Below are positions 17,289 to 24,670 of a stretch of 32,549 bases of DNA, in pieces. The number at the start of each line of letters is the position of its first letter. The stretch's first letter is position 1. Location of the stretch: NCBI GenBank assembly GCA_027486755.1, contig JAIXOM010000050.1, positions 1-32,549 of the forward strand, read 5' to 3'. The notes below the pieces were generated by a model. That model saw only the letters and a list, made by a program, of their open reading frames with translations, was not told where the DNA came from and did not search any database. Source of the DNA: Comamonadaceae bacterium (GTDB taxonomy: Bacteria > Pseudomonadota > Gammaproteobacteria > Burkholderiales > Burkholderiaceae_C). Made by a program: the position numbers and the translations under genes.

Positions 17289-17306
17289 GTAGTCAAAAGT
17301 GACTAC
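17289..17306 (-). promoter_or_regulatory. Putative operator of the RHH/ParE pair
   Basis: The inverted repeat GTAGTCA-AAAG-TGACTAC has perfect 7-base arms and lies 19-36 bases upstream of the antitoxin ATG. A TAGAAT hexamer that could be a -10 lies just upstream on the minus strand. RHH antitoxins bind short inverted or repeated boxes of this kind. Confidence 0.5.
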
Positions 17307-17432
17307 TTCAAAGATTCTACACAGCTGCCGACTGAGCATTGACGACTCGCCGCCGCCATGCGGGCCACATCAAACACAAGCACCATCCCTTGCGGGACCG
17401 GGCTTGGTCAGGTTGACTGGTGGGAGGCCTTG

Positions 17433-19319
17433 CTACTTGCGCGCAGGCGGCAAGTCCGTGCAACTGCCATGCGCCACTTCCGCCGCCATGCCTATGCTCT
17501 CGCCCAGCGTGGGGTGTGGGTGTATGGTTTTGCCAATGTCCACCGCGTCGGCGCCCATTTCGATGGCCAATGCCACTTCGCCTATCAAATCGCCCGCGTT
17601 GGGGCCGACGATGCCGCCGCCCAGGATCTTGCCGTGGCCACTGCCAGCATGGCCGTCTTCCAATCCAGCCTCAGGGCTGTCGTCAAACAGCAGCTTGGTA
17701 AAGCCTTCGTTGCGGCCATTGGCGGTGGCGCGGCCCGAGGCGGCCCAGGGGAAGAGGCCTTTTTTGACTTTGATGCCTTGGGCCTTGGCCTGGTCTTCAG
17801 TCAAACCCACCCAGGCGATTTCGGGGTCGGTGTAGGCCACGCTGGGGATCACGCGGGCATTGAACGCGCTGGCGGCCAACTCTTTGTTGCCTTGCAGCTC
17901 GCCAGCGATCACTTCGGCGGCCACATGCGCTTCGTGCACCGCCTTGTGCGCGAGCATGGGCTGGCCCACGATGTCGCCAATGGCAAAGATGTGTGGCACG
18001 TTGGTGCGCATCTGGATGTCGACGTTGATGAAGCCGCGCTCGGTGACTGCCACACCGGCTTGGTCGGCGGCGATTTTTTTGCCGTTGGGCGTGCGGCCCA
18101 CGGCTTGCAAGACCAGGTCGTAAGTGCCTTCGCTCTGGGTGCCGTCCAAGCCTTCAAACTGGACCTTGATGCCCTCAGGCGTGGCTTGTGCGCCCACGGT
18201 CTTGGTTTTGAGCATGATCTTGTCAAAACGCTTGGCGTTCATCTTTTCCCAGACCTTGACCAGGTCTCGGTCAGCGCCTTGCATGAGGCCGTCCATCATC
18301 TCGACCACGTCCAAACGGGCACCAAGTGAGCTGTAGACCGTGCCCATTTCCAGACCGATGATGCCGCCGCCGACGATGAGCATTTTTTGGGGCACGCTGG
18401 CCAGGGCTAGCGCGCCTGTGGAGTCCACCACGCGCGGGTCTTGGGGCATGAAGGGCAGGCGCACGGCTTGGCTGCCGGCGGCGATGATGGCGTTTTTAAA
18501 AGCCACCACTTTCTTGGCGCCGGTTTTTTCTTGCGCGCTGCCGGTGGTTTCTTCCACCTGCACATGGTGGCTGCCCACAAAGCTGCCGTAGCCGCGCAGC
18601 ACGGTGACCTTGCGCATTTTGGCCATGCTGCCCACGCCGCCCACCAGCTTGCCAACCACCTTGTCTTTGTGCTCGCGCAGCTTGTCGATGTTCAGCTTGG
18701 GCGCGCCAAAGCTCACGCCCAAATCGGCCATGTGGCTGACCTCGTCCATCACCGCTGCCACATGCAGCAAGGCTTTGGAGGGGATGCAGCCCACGTTCAG
18801 GCACACGCCGCCCAATTCAGCATAACGCTCGACCATCACGACCTTCAGGCCCAGGTCGGCCGCGCGGAAGGCCGCCGAATAGCCGCCGGGGCCTGAGCCC
18901 AGGACCAATACGTCGCAGTCGAGGTCGGCGGAGCCAGCAAATGCCACCGCCGCCGAAGCACTGGAACTCCCTCCCCCGCTGGGGGGGGGTTGGGGAGGGG
19001 GCACGGTCGGTGAAGAAGCGGACACCGCTGCCCCCACCCTGCCCTCCCCCAACGGGGGAGGGTTGGACGCAGCCGACGCATCCAGCATCAGCACCACCGA
19101 GCCTTCGGCGGCCTTGTCGCCAAGCTTGACCTTGATTTCCTTGACCACACCGGCGTGGCTGGAGGGGATTTCCATCGAGGCTTTGTCGGACTCCACGGTG
19201 ATCAGGCTTTGCTCGGCCTTGATGGTGTCGCCGGCCTGGACCAGCAGTTCAATGACCGTGACTTCCTCGAAGTCGCCAATGTCGGGGACTTTGATCTCAA
19301 TGAGGGATGCAGCACTCAT
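17433..19319 (-). CDS. lpdA: Dihydrolipoamide dehydrogenase (E3) with N-terminal lipoyl domain
   Basis: E3 reoxidises the dihydrolipoyl groups of the pyruvate dehydrogenase complex, passing electrons to NAD+. The 628-residue protein starts with a lipoyl domain (residues 1-82, lipoyl Lys46 in ESDKASME) and a Pro/Gly linker containing two inverted palindromic elements (about 85-120). The flavoprotein follows: FAD motif GSGPGG (141-146), redox pair C173/C178 (CLNVGC), an NAD motif VGGGIIGLE, and catalytic H602/E607 in HPHPTLGES. Its ATG overlaps the stop of the proteasome-homolog gene by 4 bases. Near the C-terminus, [16 protein letters not shown] looks a few residues longer than usual. A decayed copy of its 3' end lies about 1.2 kb downstream. 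Confidence 0.96.
   Translation of the reverse strand: MSAASLIEIKVPDIGDFEEVTVIELLVQAGDTIKAEQSLITVESDKASMEIPSSHAGVVKEIKVKLGDKAAEGSVVLMLDASAASNPPPLGEGRVGAAVSASSPTVPPPQPPPSGGGSSSASAAVAFAGSADLDCDVLVLGSGPGGYSAAFRAADLGLKVVMVERYAELGGVCLNVGCIPSKALLHVAAVMDEVSHMADLGVSFGAPKLNIDKLREHKDKVVGKLVGGVGSMAKMRKVTVLRGYGSFVGSHHVQVEETTGSAQEKTGAKKVVAFKNAIIAAGSQAVRLPFMPQDPRVVDSTGALALASVPQKMLIVGGGIIGLEMGTVYSSLGARLDVVEMMDGLMQGADRDLVKVWEKMNAKRFDKIMLKTKTVGAQATPEGIKVQFEGLDGTQSEGTYDLVLQAVGRTPNGKKIAADQAGVAVTERGFINVDIQMRTNVPHIFAIGDIVGQPMLAHKAVHEAHVAAEVIAGELQGNKELAASAFNARVIPSVAYTDPEIAWVGLTEDQAKAQGIKVKKGLFPWAASGRATANGRNEGFTKLLFDDSPEAGLEDGHAGSGHGKILGGGIVGPNAGDLIGEVALAIEMGADAVDIGKTIHPHPTLGESIGMAAEVAHGSCTDLPPARK
18968..19066. repeat. 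Inverted pair of palindromic elements in the lpdA linker
   Basis: Two elements, 18968-19005 and 19028-19066, face each other. Each has CCCTCCCCC/GGGGGAGGG-like arms with a G-run tail on one side. On the coding strand they read [12 protein letters not shown] and then [13 protein letters not shown]. They lie wholly between the lipoyl and FAD domains and keep the frame. Confidence 0.8.
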
Positions 19320-19909
19320 AGGTGGGGAGCTTTCATTTTCAGCGTGTAGAGCTCAATCGGCAGGGCCGAGTTTTTGTCGAATTCACAGCCCGCCGTCACA
19401 CCGGCCAGAGCGACCTCGCGCGCGCTCTTGGCCTTATCCCAGCAGGCATGCATGGCCCCCAGCCCAAAGCTGCGGCCTGAGCCTATGCCCCAGAATTGTT
19501 TGAACTCAAAGATTTCACGGTAGCTGTAGAGCCCGTAGATGCCGGTGTGGTTGGCAATGACCACACTGAACTGGCTGGACTCGTAGGGATCGTTGTCGTC
19601 TTCCTTGGTCTGCAGGTAGAACTGGTCCTTGAGCACCGGATGCAGGCGGGTGAATGTGTCAAAAATCTCGTCCTTGCTGCCCAGCAGCACCTGCTCGGGC
19701 GGCAGGGAACTCATCGCCTTGCGAAGCACGGGAAAGTGCGCCACCGATCCGGCCATGCCCACATAGCTCACGCCCTGAGGTGTGTCGAGCCTGAGAATCT
19801 TGCTGTTGGTCTCGAAACGGCTGCCCAGCCGCGTATCACCAAAGGTCACCAAGGTATCGGCAGCGATCGCCACCTGCCCAGCCTTCTTCACAATCACCAA
19901 TGTCGTCAT
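19316..19909 (-). CDS. Bacterial proteasome homolog (BPH), Ntn-hydrolase family
   Basis: The 197-residue protein resembles HslV and proteasome beta subunits. After Met removal it begins [17 protein letters not shown], giving Thr1 as nucleophile and Asp17 at the standard position. A Lys (K36 here, in TNSKILRL) aligns with proteasomal Lys33, and [15 protein letters not shown] matches the Gly-Ser-Gly segment. The blocks [31 protein letters not shown] and [14 protein letters not shown] fit the betaproteobacterial BPH family rather than HslV. Known BPH assembles into tetradecameric rings with no identified unfoldase partner. ATG 19909 is chosen over an upstream Met because it exposes Thr1. The gene lies 67 bases after aceF and overlaps lpdA by 4 bases. 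In databases, relatives can carry unreliable labels. Confidence 0.85.
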   Translation of the reverse strand: MTTLVIVKKAGQVAIAADTLVTFGDTRLGSRFETNSKILRLDTPQGVSYVGMAGSVAHFPVLRKAMSSLPPEQVLLGSKDEIFDTFTRLHPVLKDQFYLQTKEDDNDPYESSQFSVVIANHTGIYGLYSYREIFEFKQFWGIGSGRSFGLGAMHACWDKAKSAREVALAGVTAGCEFDKNSALPIELYTLKMKAPHL

Positions 19910-19930
19910 GTGCTGCCCCGCTTGCGCCAA

Positions 19931-19951
19931 CTACGGCACGAAAAACCGTAG
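19931..19951 (-). other. Small hairpin between aceF and the proteasome homolog
   Basis: CTACGG and CCGTAG (6-base arms) enclose a 9-base loop with a run of five A/T. It could stabilise the aceF mRNA end or partly attenuate read-through into the downstream genes. It is too weak for a confident terminator call. Confidence 0.3.
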
Positions 19952-19976
19952 GTTACACGCACAGCACGGCTGAGCT

Positions 19977-21701
19977 TCACAGCAGCACACGGCGCATGTC
20001 GCCCAGGATCTGGCCGAGGTAGGCGTTAAAGCGCGCGGCCGCAGCGCCGTCGATCACGCGGTGGTCCCAGGTCAGCGACAGCGGCAGCATCAGGCGCGGC
20101 ACAAACTCCTTGCCATTCCATACCGGCTCCATGTTGGACTTGCACACGCCCAAGATCGCCACTTCAGGTGCATTGATGATGGGAGTGAAATAGCGCCCAC
20201 CGATGCCGCCGAGACTGGAAATGGTGAAGGTCGCGCCGTTCATGTCGCCCGGGGCGAGCTTGCCCTCGCGCGCTTTCTTGGCCAGTTCGCTCATCTCCTG
20301 GCTGATTTGCAGGATGCCCTTCTGGTCGGCGTCCTTGATCACCGGCACCATCAGGCCGTTGGGGGTATCGGCAGCAAAGCCGATGTGCCAATAGTTCTTG
20401 TAAATCAGCGCATCGCCGTCGAGCGAGCTGTTGAATTCGGGGAATTTCTTGAGGGCAGCAACGCTGGCTTTGATCAAGAAAGCCAGCATGGTGACCTTGA
20501 TGCCGCTCTTCTCATTGTCCTTGTTGGTGGCCACCCGGAAGGCTTCAAGTTCGGTGATGTCGGCGTCATCGTGGTTGGTGACTGCCGGAATCACGATGGC
20601 GTTGCGGGTGAGGTTGGCGCCGCTGATCTTCTTGATGCGGCTCATCTCCTTGCGCTCGATGGGACCGAACTTGGCAAAGTCCACCTTGGGCCAAGGCAGC
20701 AGGTCCAGCCCGCTACCGCTGGCTGCCGGCGCCTTGGCCGCCTGGACCTGAGCCTGCGCCCGGGTCTGAGCGCCGCCACTCATCACCGCTTGGGTGAATT
20801 TCTGGATGTCTTCAGCAGTGATGCGGCCCTTGGGGCCCGAGCCCTTGACCTCGCCGATGGGCACCCCGAGCTCGCGGGCGAATTTGCGCACCGAGGGCGA
20901 GGCGTGGGGCAGGCCTGGCGCGGGGGTACCGGGCTGGTGGGCAGGCACGCTGGCTACAGGCGCCGCGACGGCTTGACTGCCACTCCCGCTTGCGGGTGAG
21001 GGTTGGGGTGAGGACTGGCTCGCAGCGGTCACACCCTCACCCCGACCCTCTCCTGCAGGGGCGGGAGAGGGGGTGGGCGCGGGGCTTGCAGCGACGCCAG
21101 CGCCTTCAACCATCGCAATCAGATCGCCGATATTGACCTTGTCGCCGACCTTGACCTTAAGCTCCTTGAGCACGCCAGCAGCCGAAGACGGAATCTCCAT
21201 CGAGGCCTTGTCGGATTCGACGGTGATCAGCGACTGCTCGACCTTGATAGCGTCGCCGGGCTTGGCCAGCAGCTCAATGACCGAGACGTCCTTGAAGTCG
21301 CCGATATCGGGTACGCGCACTTCGACCGGGCCTCCCGCCTGACTCCCTCCCCCGCTGGGGGAGGGTGGGGGTGGGGGCGCAGTCGGCGCAGGCGCGGTCG
21401 GCGCAGACGCCATGGCCGCTGCCCCCACCCTGCCCTCCCCCAGAGAGGGCGGGCTGGAAGAAGCCGCAGCTTCGAGCACCACAATCACCGAGCCTTGCTT
21501 GACCTTGTCACCAAGCTTGACCTTGATCTCCTTGACGACGCCTGCCTGGCTGGACGGAATCTCCATGGAGGCCTTGTCGGACTCCACCGTGATCAGCGAC
21601 TGCTCAGCCTTGACCGTGTCGCCGGGTTTAACCAGTAATTCGATCACCGCGACCTCGTCGAAGTCTCCGATGTCCGGAACCTTGATGTCTACCAATGCCA
21701 T
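19977..21701 (-). CDS. aceF: Dihydrolipoamide acetyltransferase (E2) of pyruvate dehydrogenase
   Basis: E2 forms the PDH core and transfers acetyl groups to CoA. The 574-residue protein has two lipoyl domains: residues 1-78 with Lys43, and 126-200 with Lys165, both in [13 protein letters not shown] peripheral-subunit-binding domain follows (about 275-312, SPSVRKFARELGV and GPKGRITAEDI), then the catalytic domain ending in DHRVIDG with H547 and D551. Both interdomain linkers (about 80-124 and 205-270) are Pro/Gly/Ala-rich and each holds an inverted pair of palindromic repeats. ATG 21701 follows AGGAGA. It is 29 bases downstream of aceE and clearly in the same operon. Confidence 0.97.
   Translation of the reverse strand: MALVDIKVPDIGDFDEVAVIELLVKPGDTVKAEQSLITVESDKASMEIPSSQAGVVKEIKVKLGDKVKQGSVIVVLEAAASSSPPSLGEGRVGAAAMASAPTAPAPTAPPPPPSPSGGGSQAGGPVEVRVPDIGDFKDVSVIELLAKPGDAIKVEQSLITVESDKASMEIPSSAAGVLKELKVKVGDKVNIGDLIAMVEGAGVAASPAPTPSPAPAGEGRGEGVTAASQSSPQPSPASGSGSQAVAAPVASVPAHQPGTPAPGLPHASPSVRKFARELGVPIGEVKGSGPKGRITAEDIQKFTQAVMSGGAQTRAQAQVQAAKAPAASGSGLDLLPWPKVDFAKFGPIERKEMSRIKKISGANLTRNAIVIPAVTNHDDADITELEAFRVATNKDNEKSGIKVTMLAFLIKASVAALKKFPEFNSSLDGDALIYKNYWHIGFAADTPNGLMVPVIKDADQKGILQISQEMSELAKKAREGKLAPGDMNGATFTISSLGGIGGRYFTPIINAPEVAILGVCKSNMEPVWNGKEFVPRLMLPLSLTWDHRVIDGAAAARFNAYLGQILGDMRRVLL
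20981..21079. repeat. Inverted palindromic-element pair, aceF second linker
   Basis: The elements are at 20981-21014 and 21031-21079. They are more diverged than the other pairs (CTCCCGC-TTGCGGGTGAG; CTCTCCTGCAGGGGCGGGAGAG) but follow the same head-to-head layout with G-run tails. The coding strand reads PTPSPAPAGEGRGEG and then SSPQPSPASGSGS between the second lipoyl domain and the subunit-binding domain. Confidence 0.7.
21343..21457. repeat. Inverted palindromic-element pair, aceF first linker
   Basis: The elements are at 21343-21380 and 21419-21457, facing each other across about 38 bases. The coding strand reads [13 protein letters not shown] and then PPPPPSPSGGGS between the two lipoyl domains. 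The layout and translated peptides match the lpdA pair closely. Confidence 0.8.
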
Positions 21702-21730
21702 GTGTGTTGTCTCCTGACGTGCGCGCCGCC

Positions 21731-24445
21731 TCAGGCGTGCAGCGGGTTGGTCTTGTCGGCGTTCAGGCCGTATTTCTTGAGGGCCTCGGCCACCTTGGCA
21801 GCTGGCAGCTCGCCCTGCTCCGAGAGCGCCTTGAGTGCGGCGACCACGATGTAGTGGCGGTTGATCTCGAAGTGCTCGCGCAGCTTGCTGCGAAAGTCGC
21901 TGCGGCCAAAGCCGTCGGTGCCCAGCACCTTATAGGCGCGACCGGCCGGCACAAAAGGCCGGATCTGCTCGGCATAGGCCTTCATGTAGTCGGTCGAGGC
22001 AACCACCGGGCCGGCCTGCGTGGCCAGCTGCTGCGCCACGAAGGGCACACGCGGCGCATCCAGCGGATGCAGCAGGTTCCAGCGCTCGCAGTCCTGACCA
22101 TCGCGCGCCAACTCGTTCAAGCTCGGGCAGCTCCAGACGGCAGCGGCCACGCCCCACTCCTCTTCGAGCAGTTGCTTGGCGGCCATGGACTCGCGCAAGA
22201 TGGTGCCCGAGCCCAGCAGGTTGACCTGCAGCTTGCCCTTGCCCCCGACCTTACCCGGCTCCTGCAGCAGGTACATGCCCTTGATGATCTGCTCCTCGCT
22301 GCCGGCTTTGAGGCCCGGCATCGGATAGTTCTCATTGAGCAGGGTCAGGTAGTAGAAGACGTTTTCCTGCTTTTCGACCATGCGCTTGAGGCCATGCTGC
22401 ATGATGACGGCCACCTCATGGGCGAAGGTCGGGTCGTAGCTGATGCAATTGGGGATGGTGCCAGCCAAGATGTGGCTGTGACCGTCCTCGTGCTGCAGGC
22501 CCTCACCATTGAGCGTGGTGCGGCCCGAGGTACCGCCGAGCAGGAAGCCACGCGCCTGCATGTCGCCCGCAGCCCAGGCCAGATCGCCTATGCGCTGAAA
22601 GCCGAACATCGAGTAGTACACGTAGAACGGGATCATGATCCTGTTGCTGGTGCTGTAGCTGGTGGCTGCGGCAATCCAGCTGGACATGCCGCCGGCCTCG
22701 TTGATGCCCTCTTGCAGGATCTGACCGGCCTTATCCTCGCGGTAGTACATCACCTGGTCCTTGTCGACCGGCGTGTATTGCTGGCCTGCAGGGTTGTAGA
22801 TGCCGACCTGCCGGAACAGGCCTTCCATGCCGAAGGTGCGCGCCTCGTCGACCAGGATAGGCACCACGCGCGGGCCCAGGGCCTGGTCACGCAGCAGCTG
22901 GGTCAAAAAGCGTACATAGGCCTGGGTGGTGGAAATCTCGCGGCCTTCCGCAGTGGGCTCGAGCACCGCCTTGAAGGTCTCGAGCGAAGGCACGGTAAAG
23001 TTCTCTTCGGCGCGGGTACGGCGGTGCGGCAGGTAGCCGCCCAGGGCCTGGCGCCTCTCGTGCAGGTACTTCATCTCCGGGGTGTCGTCGGCCGGCTTGT
23101 AGAAAGGCAGCTTGGGCAGCTCGCTGTCGGGAACCGGAATGTTGAAGCGGTCGCGGAAGATCTTGATGTCCTCGTCGGTAAGCTTCTTGGTCTGGTGCAC
23201 CGTGTTCTTGCCTTCGCCGGCCTTGCCCATGCCAAAGCCCTTGACGGTCTTGATCAACAGCACCGTGGGCTGGCCCTTGTGCTTGACCGCAGCGTCATAA
23301 GCCGCATAAACCTTTTGCGGATCATGGCCGCCACGGCGCAGGTTCCAGATGTCGTCGTCGCTGAGGTGCGCCACCATCTCCAGCGTACGCGGGTCGCGGC
23401 CGAAGAAGTGCTTGCGCACATAGGCGCCGTCATTGGCCTTGAAGGCCTGATAGTCACCGTCTACGGTGTCCATCATGATCTTGCGCAGGGCGCCGTCTTT
23501 GTCACGCGCCAGCAGCGGATCCCAGTTGCTGCCCCACAGCAGCTTGATCACGTTCCAGCCCGAACCGCGGAACTCGCCCTCGAGCTCCTGCACGATCTTG
23601 CCGTTGCCGCGGACCGGGCCGTCGAGACGCTGCAAATTGCAGTTGACGACGAAGATCAGGTTGTCAAGGTTCTCGCGTGCGGCCAGGCTGATGGCGCCCA
23701 GCGACTCGACCTCGTCCATCTCGCCGTCGCCGCAGAACACCCAGACCTTGCGGTTTTCAGTGTTGGCAATGCCGCGGGCGTGCAGGTATTTGAGAAAGCG
23801 CGCCTGGTAGATGGCCATCAGCGGACCTAAGCCCATGGAGACGGTGGGGAACTGCCAGAACTCGGGCATCAGCTTGGGATGCGGGTAGCTGGACAAGCCC
23901 TTGCCGTCGACCTCCTGTCGGAAGTTCAGCAACTGCTCCTCGGTCAGGCGCCCCTCGAGATAGGCACGTGCATACACGCCGGGCGAAACATGGCCCTGGA
24001 TGTAGAGGCAGTCGCCGCCGTGGTTTTCGCTCTCGGCATGCCAGAAGTGGTTGAAGCCTGCGCCGAACAAATGCGCCAGCGAAGCGAAGGAGCCGATGTG
24101 GCCGCCGAGGTCGCCGCCGTCCGCTGGGTTATGGCGGTTGGCTTTGACCACCATGGCCATGGCGTTCCAGCGCATGTAGGCGCGCAGGCGCTCCTCAATC
24201 TCGATATTGCCGGGGCAGCGCGCCTCCTGGTCAGGCTCTAGGGTGTTGACATAGCCCGTGTTGGCCGAAAACGGCAGGTCTATGCTGTGCTGGCGGGCCT
24301 CTTCGAGCAACTGCTCGATCAGGAAATGCGCCCGCTCCGGGCCCTGGGCCGCGATGACGGCCGACAGGGCATCCAGCCATTCACGGGTTTCTTGTTGGTC
24401 CTGGTCCTGAGGGGACAGGCCGATGTCTTTGGGTTGAGCCGCCAT
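21731..24445 (-). CDS. aceE: Pyruvate dehydrogenase E1 component (homodimeric type)
   Basis: E1 decarboxylates pyruvate using thiamine diphosphate and acetylates the lipoyl groups of AceF. The 904-residue length matches the alpha2 AceE family (about 887 in E. coli). The ThDP/Mg motif is visible as [13 protein letters not shown] through [14 protein letters not shown] (about residues 232-265). Other conserved blocks are [20 protein letters not shown] [30 protein letters not shown], and [22 protein letters not shown] 24445 has a perfect AGGAGG (about 24451-24457). It is the first gene of the operon aceE-aceF-BPH-lpdA. The divergent histidine kinase shares its upstream region. Confidence 0.97.
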   Translation of the reverse strand: MAAQPKDIGLSPQDQDQQETREWLDALSAVIAAQGPERAHFLIEQLLEEARQHSIDLPFSANTGYVNTLEPDQEARCPGNIEIEERLRAYMRWNAMAMVVKANRHNPADGGDLGGHIGSFASLAHLFGAGFNHFWHAESENHGGDCLYIQGHVSPGVYARAYLEGRLTEEQLLNFRQEVDGKGLSSYPHPKLMPEFWQFPTVSMGLGPLMAIYQARFLKYLHARGIANTENRKVWVFCGDGEMDEVESLGAISLAARENLDNLIFVVNCNLQRLDGPVRGNGKIVQELEGEFRGSGWNVIKLLWGSNWDPLLARDKDGALRKIMMDTVDGDYQAFKANDGAYVRKHFFGRDPRTLEMVAHLSDDDIWNLRRGGHDPQKVYAAYDAAVKHKGQPTVLLIKTVKGFGMGKAGEGKNTVHQTKKLTDEDIKIFRDRFNIPVPDSELPKLPFYKPADDTPEMKYLHERRQALGGYLPHRRTRAEENFTVPSLETFKAVLEPTAEGREISTTQAYVRFLTQLLRDQALGPRVVPILVDEARTFGMEGLFRQVGIYNPAGQQYTPVDKDQVMYYREDKAGQILQEGINEAGGMSSWIAAATSYSTSNRIMIPFYVYYSMFGFQRIGDLAWAAGDMQARGFLLGGTSGRTTLNGEGLQHEDGHSHILAGTIPNCISYDPTFAHEVAVIMQHGLKRMVEKQENVFYYLTLLNENYPMPGLKAGSEEQIIKGMYLLQEPGKVGGKGKLQVNLLGSGTILRESMAAKQLLEEEWGVAAAVWSCPSLNELARDGQDCERWNLLHPLDAPRVPFVAQQLATQAGPVVASTDYMKAYAEQIRPFVPAGRAYKVLGTDGFGRSDFRSKLREHFEINRHYIVVAALKALSEQGELPAAKVAEALKKYGLNADKTNPLHA

Positions 24446-24539
24446 TTTGAGCCTCCTGCAATGGTTCTTGCCATCATCGCCGAGGTGAGCTTGCCCAGCA
24501 CATCGCCAGGGCCGCCCACCCGCATACGAATCAATCTGG

Positions 24540-24605
24540 AGTGTCGCACACTTCTTGCCAATTTCAAATAGTGCCTATTGATTTCACATTAAGAAATTTT
24601 GAAAT
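24540..24605. promoter_or_regulatory. Candidate shared control region, aceE / histidine kinase
   Basis: This AT-rich island lies in a GC-rich genome between the divergent starts. It contains AGTGT-CGC-ACACT (24540-24552), ATTTCAAA (24561-24568), ATTTC (24581), GAAAT (24593) and TTTGAAAT (24598-24605). ATTTCAAA and TTTGAAAT form an 8-base inverted repeat, and the two ATTTC boxes are 20 bases apart (two helical turns). This is a likely regulator-binding region; the binding protein is unknown. Confidence 0.5.
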
Positions 24606-24670
24606 AGACATCCTTCTTGGCATCCACCAGCAGCGCTGTACTTGCAACAGACCACTACACTCGACAGCCC

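Noticed and set aside
17358..18329. 323-codon + strand frame antisense to lpdA
   Set aside because: lpdA is intact with FAD, NAD and catalytic motifs; this frame shows no family features.
19316..19909. HslV peptidase or a transporter for the gene between aceF and lpdA
   Set aside because: No hslU is adjacent and the conserved blocks fit BPH better than HslV. The protein has no membrane helices, so a transporter label is untenable.
21695..23830. 711-codon open frame on the + strand antisense to aceE
   Set aside because: It mirrors the codon bias of aceE in high-GC DNA, has no recognisable domain, and aceE is complete with all its motifs on the other strand.
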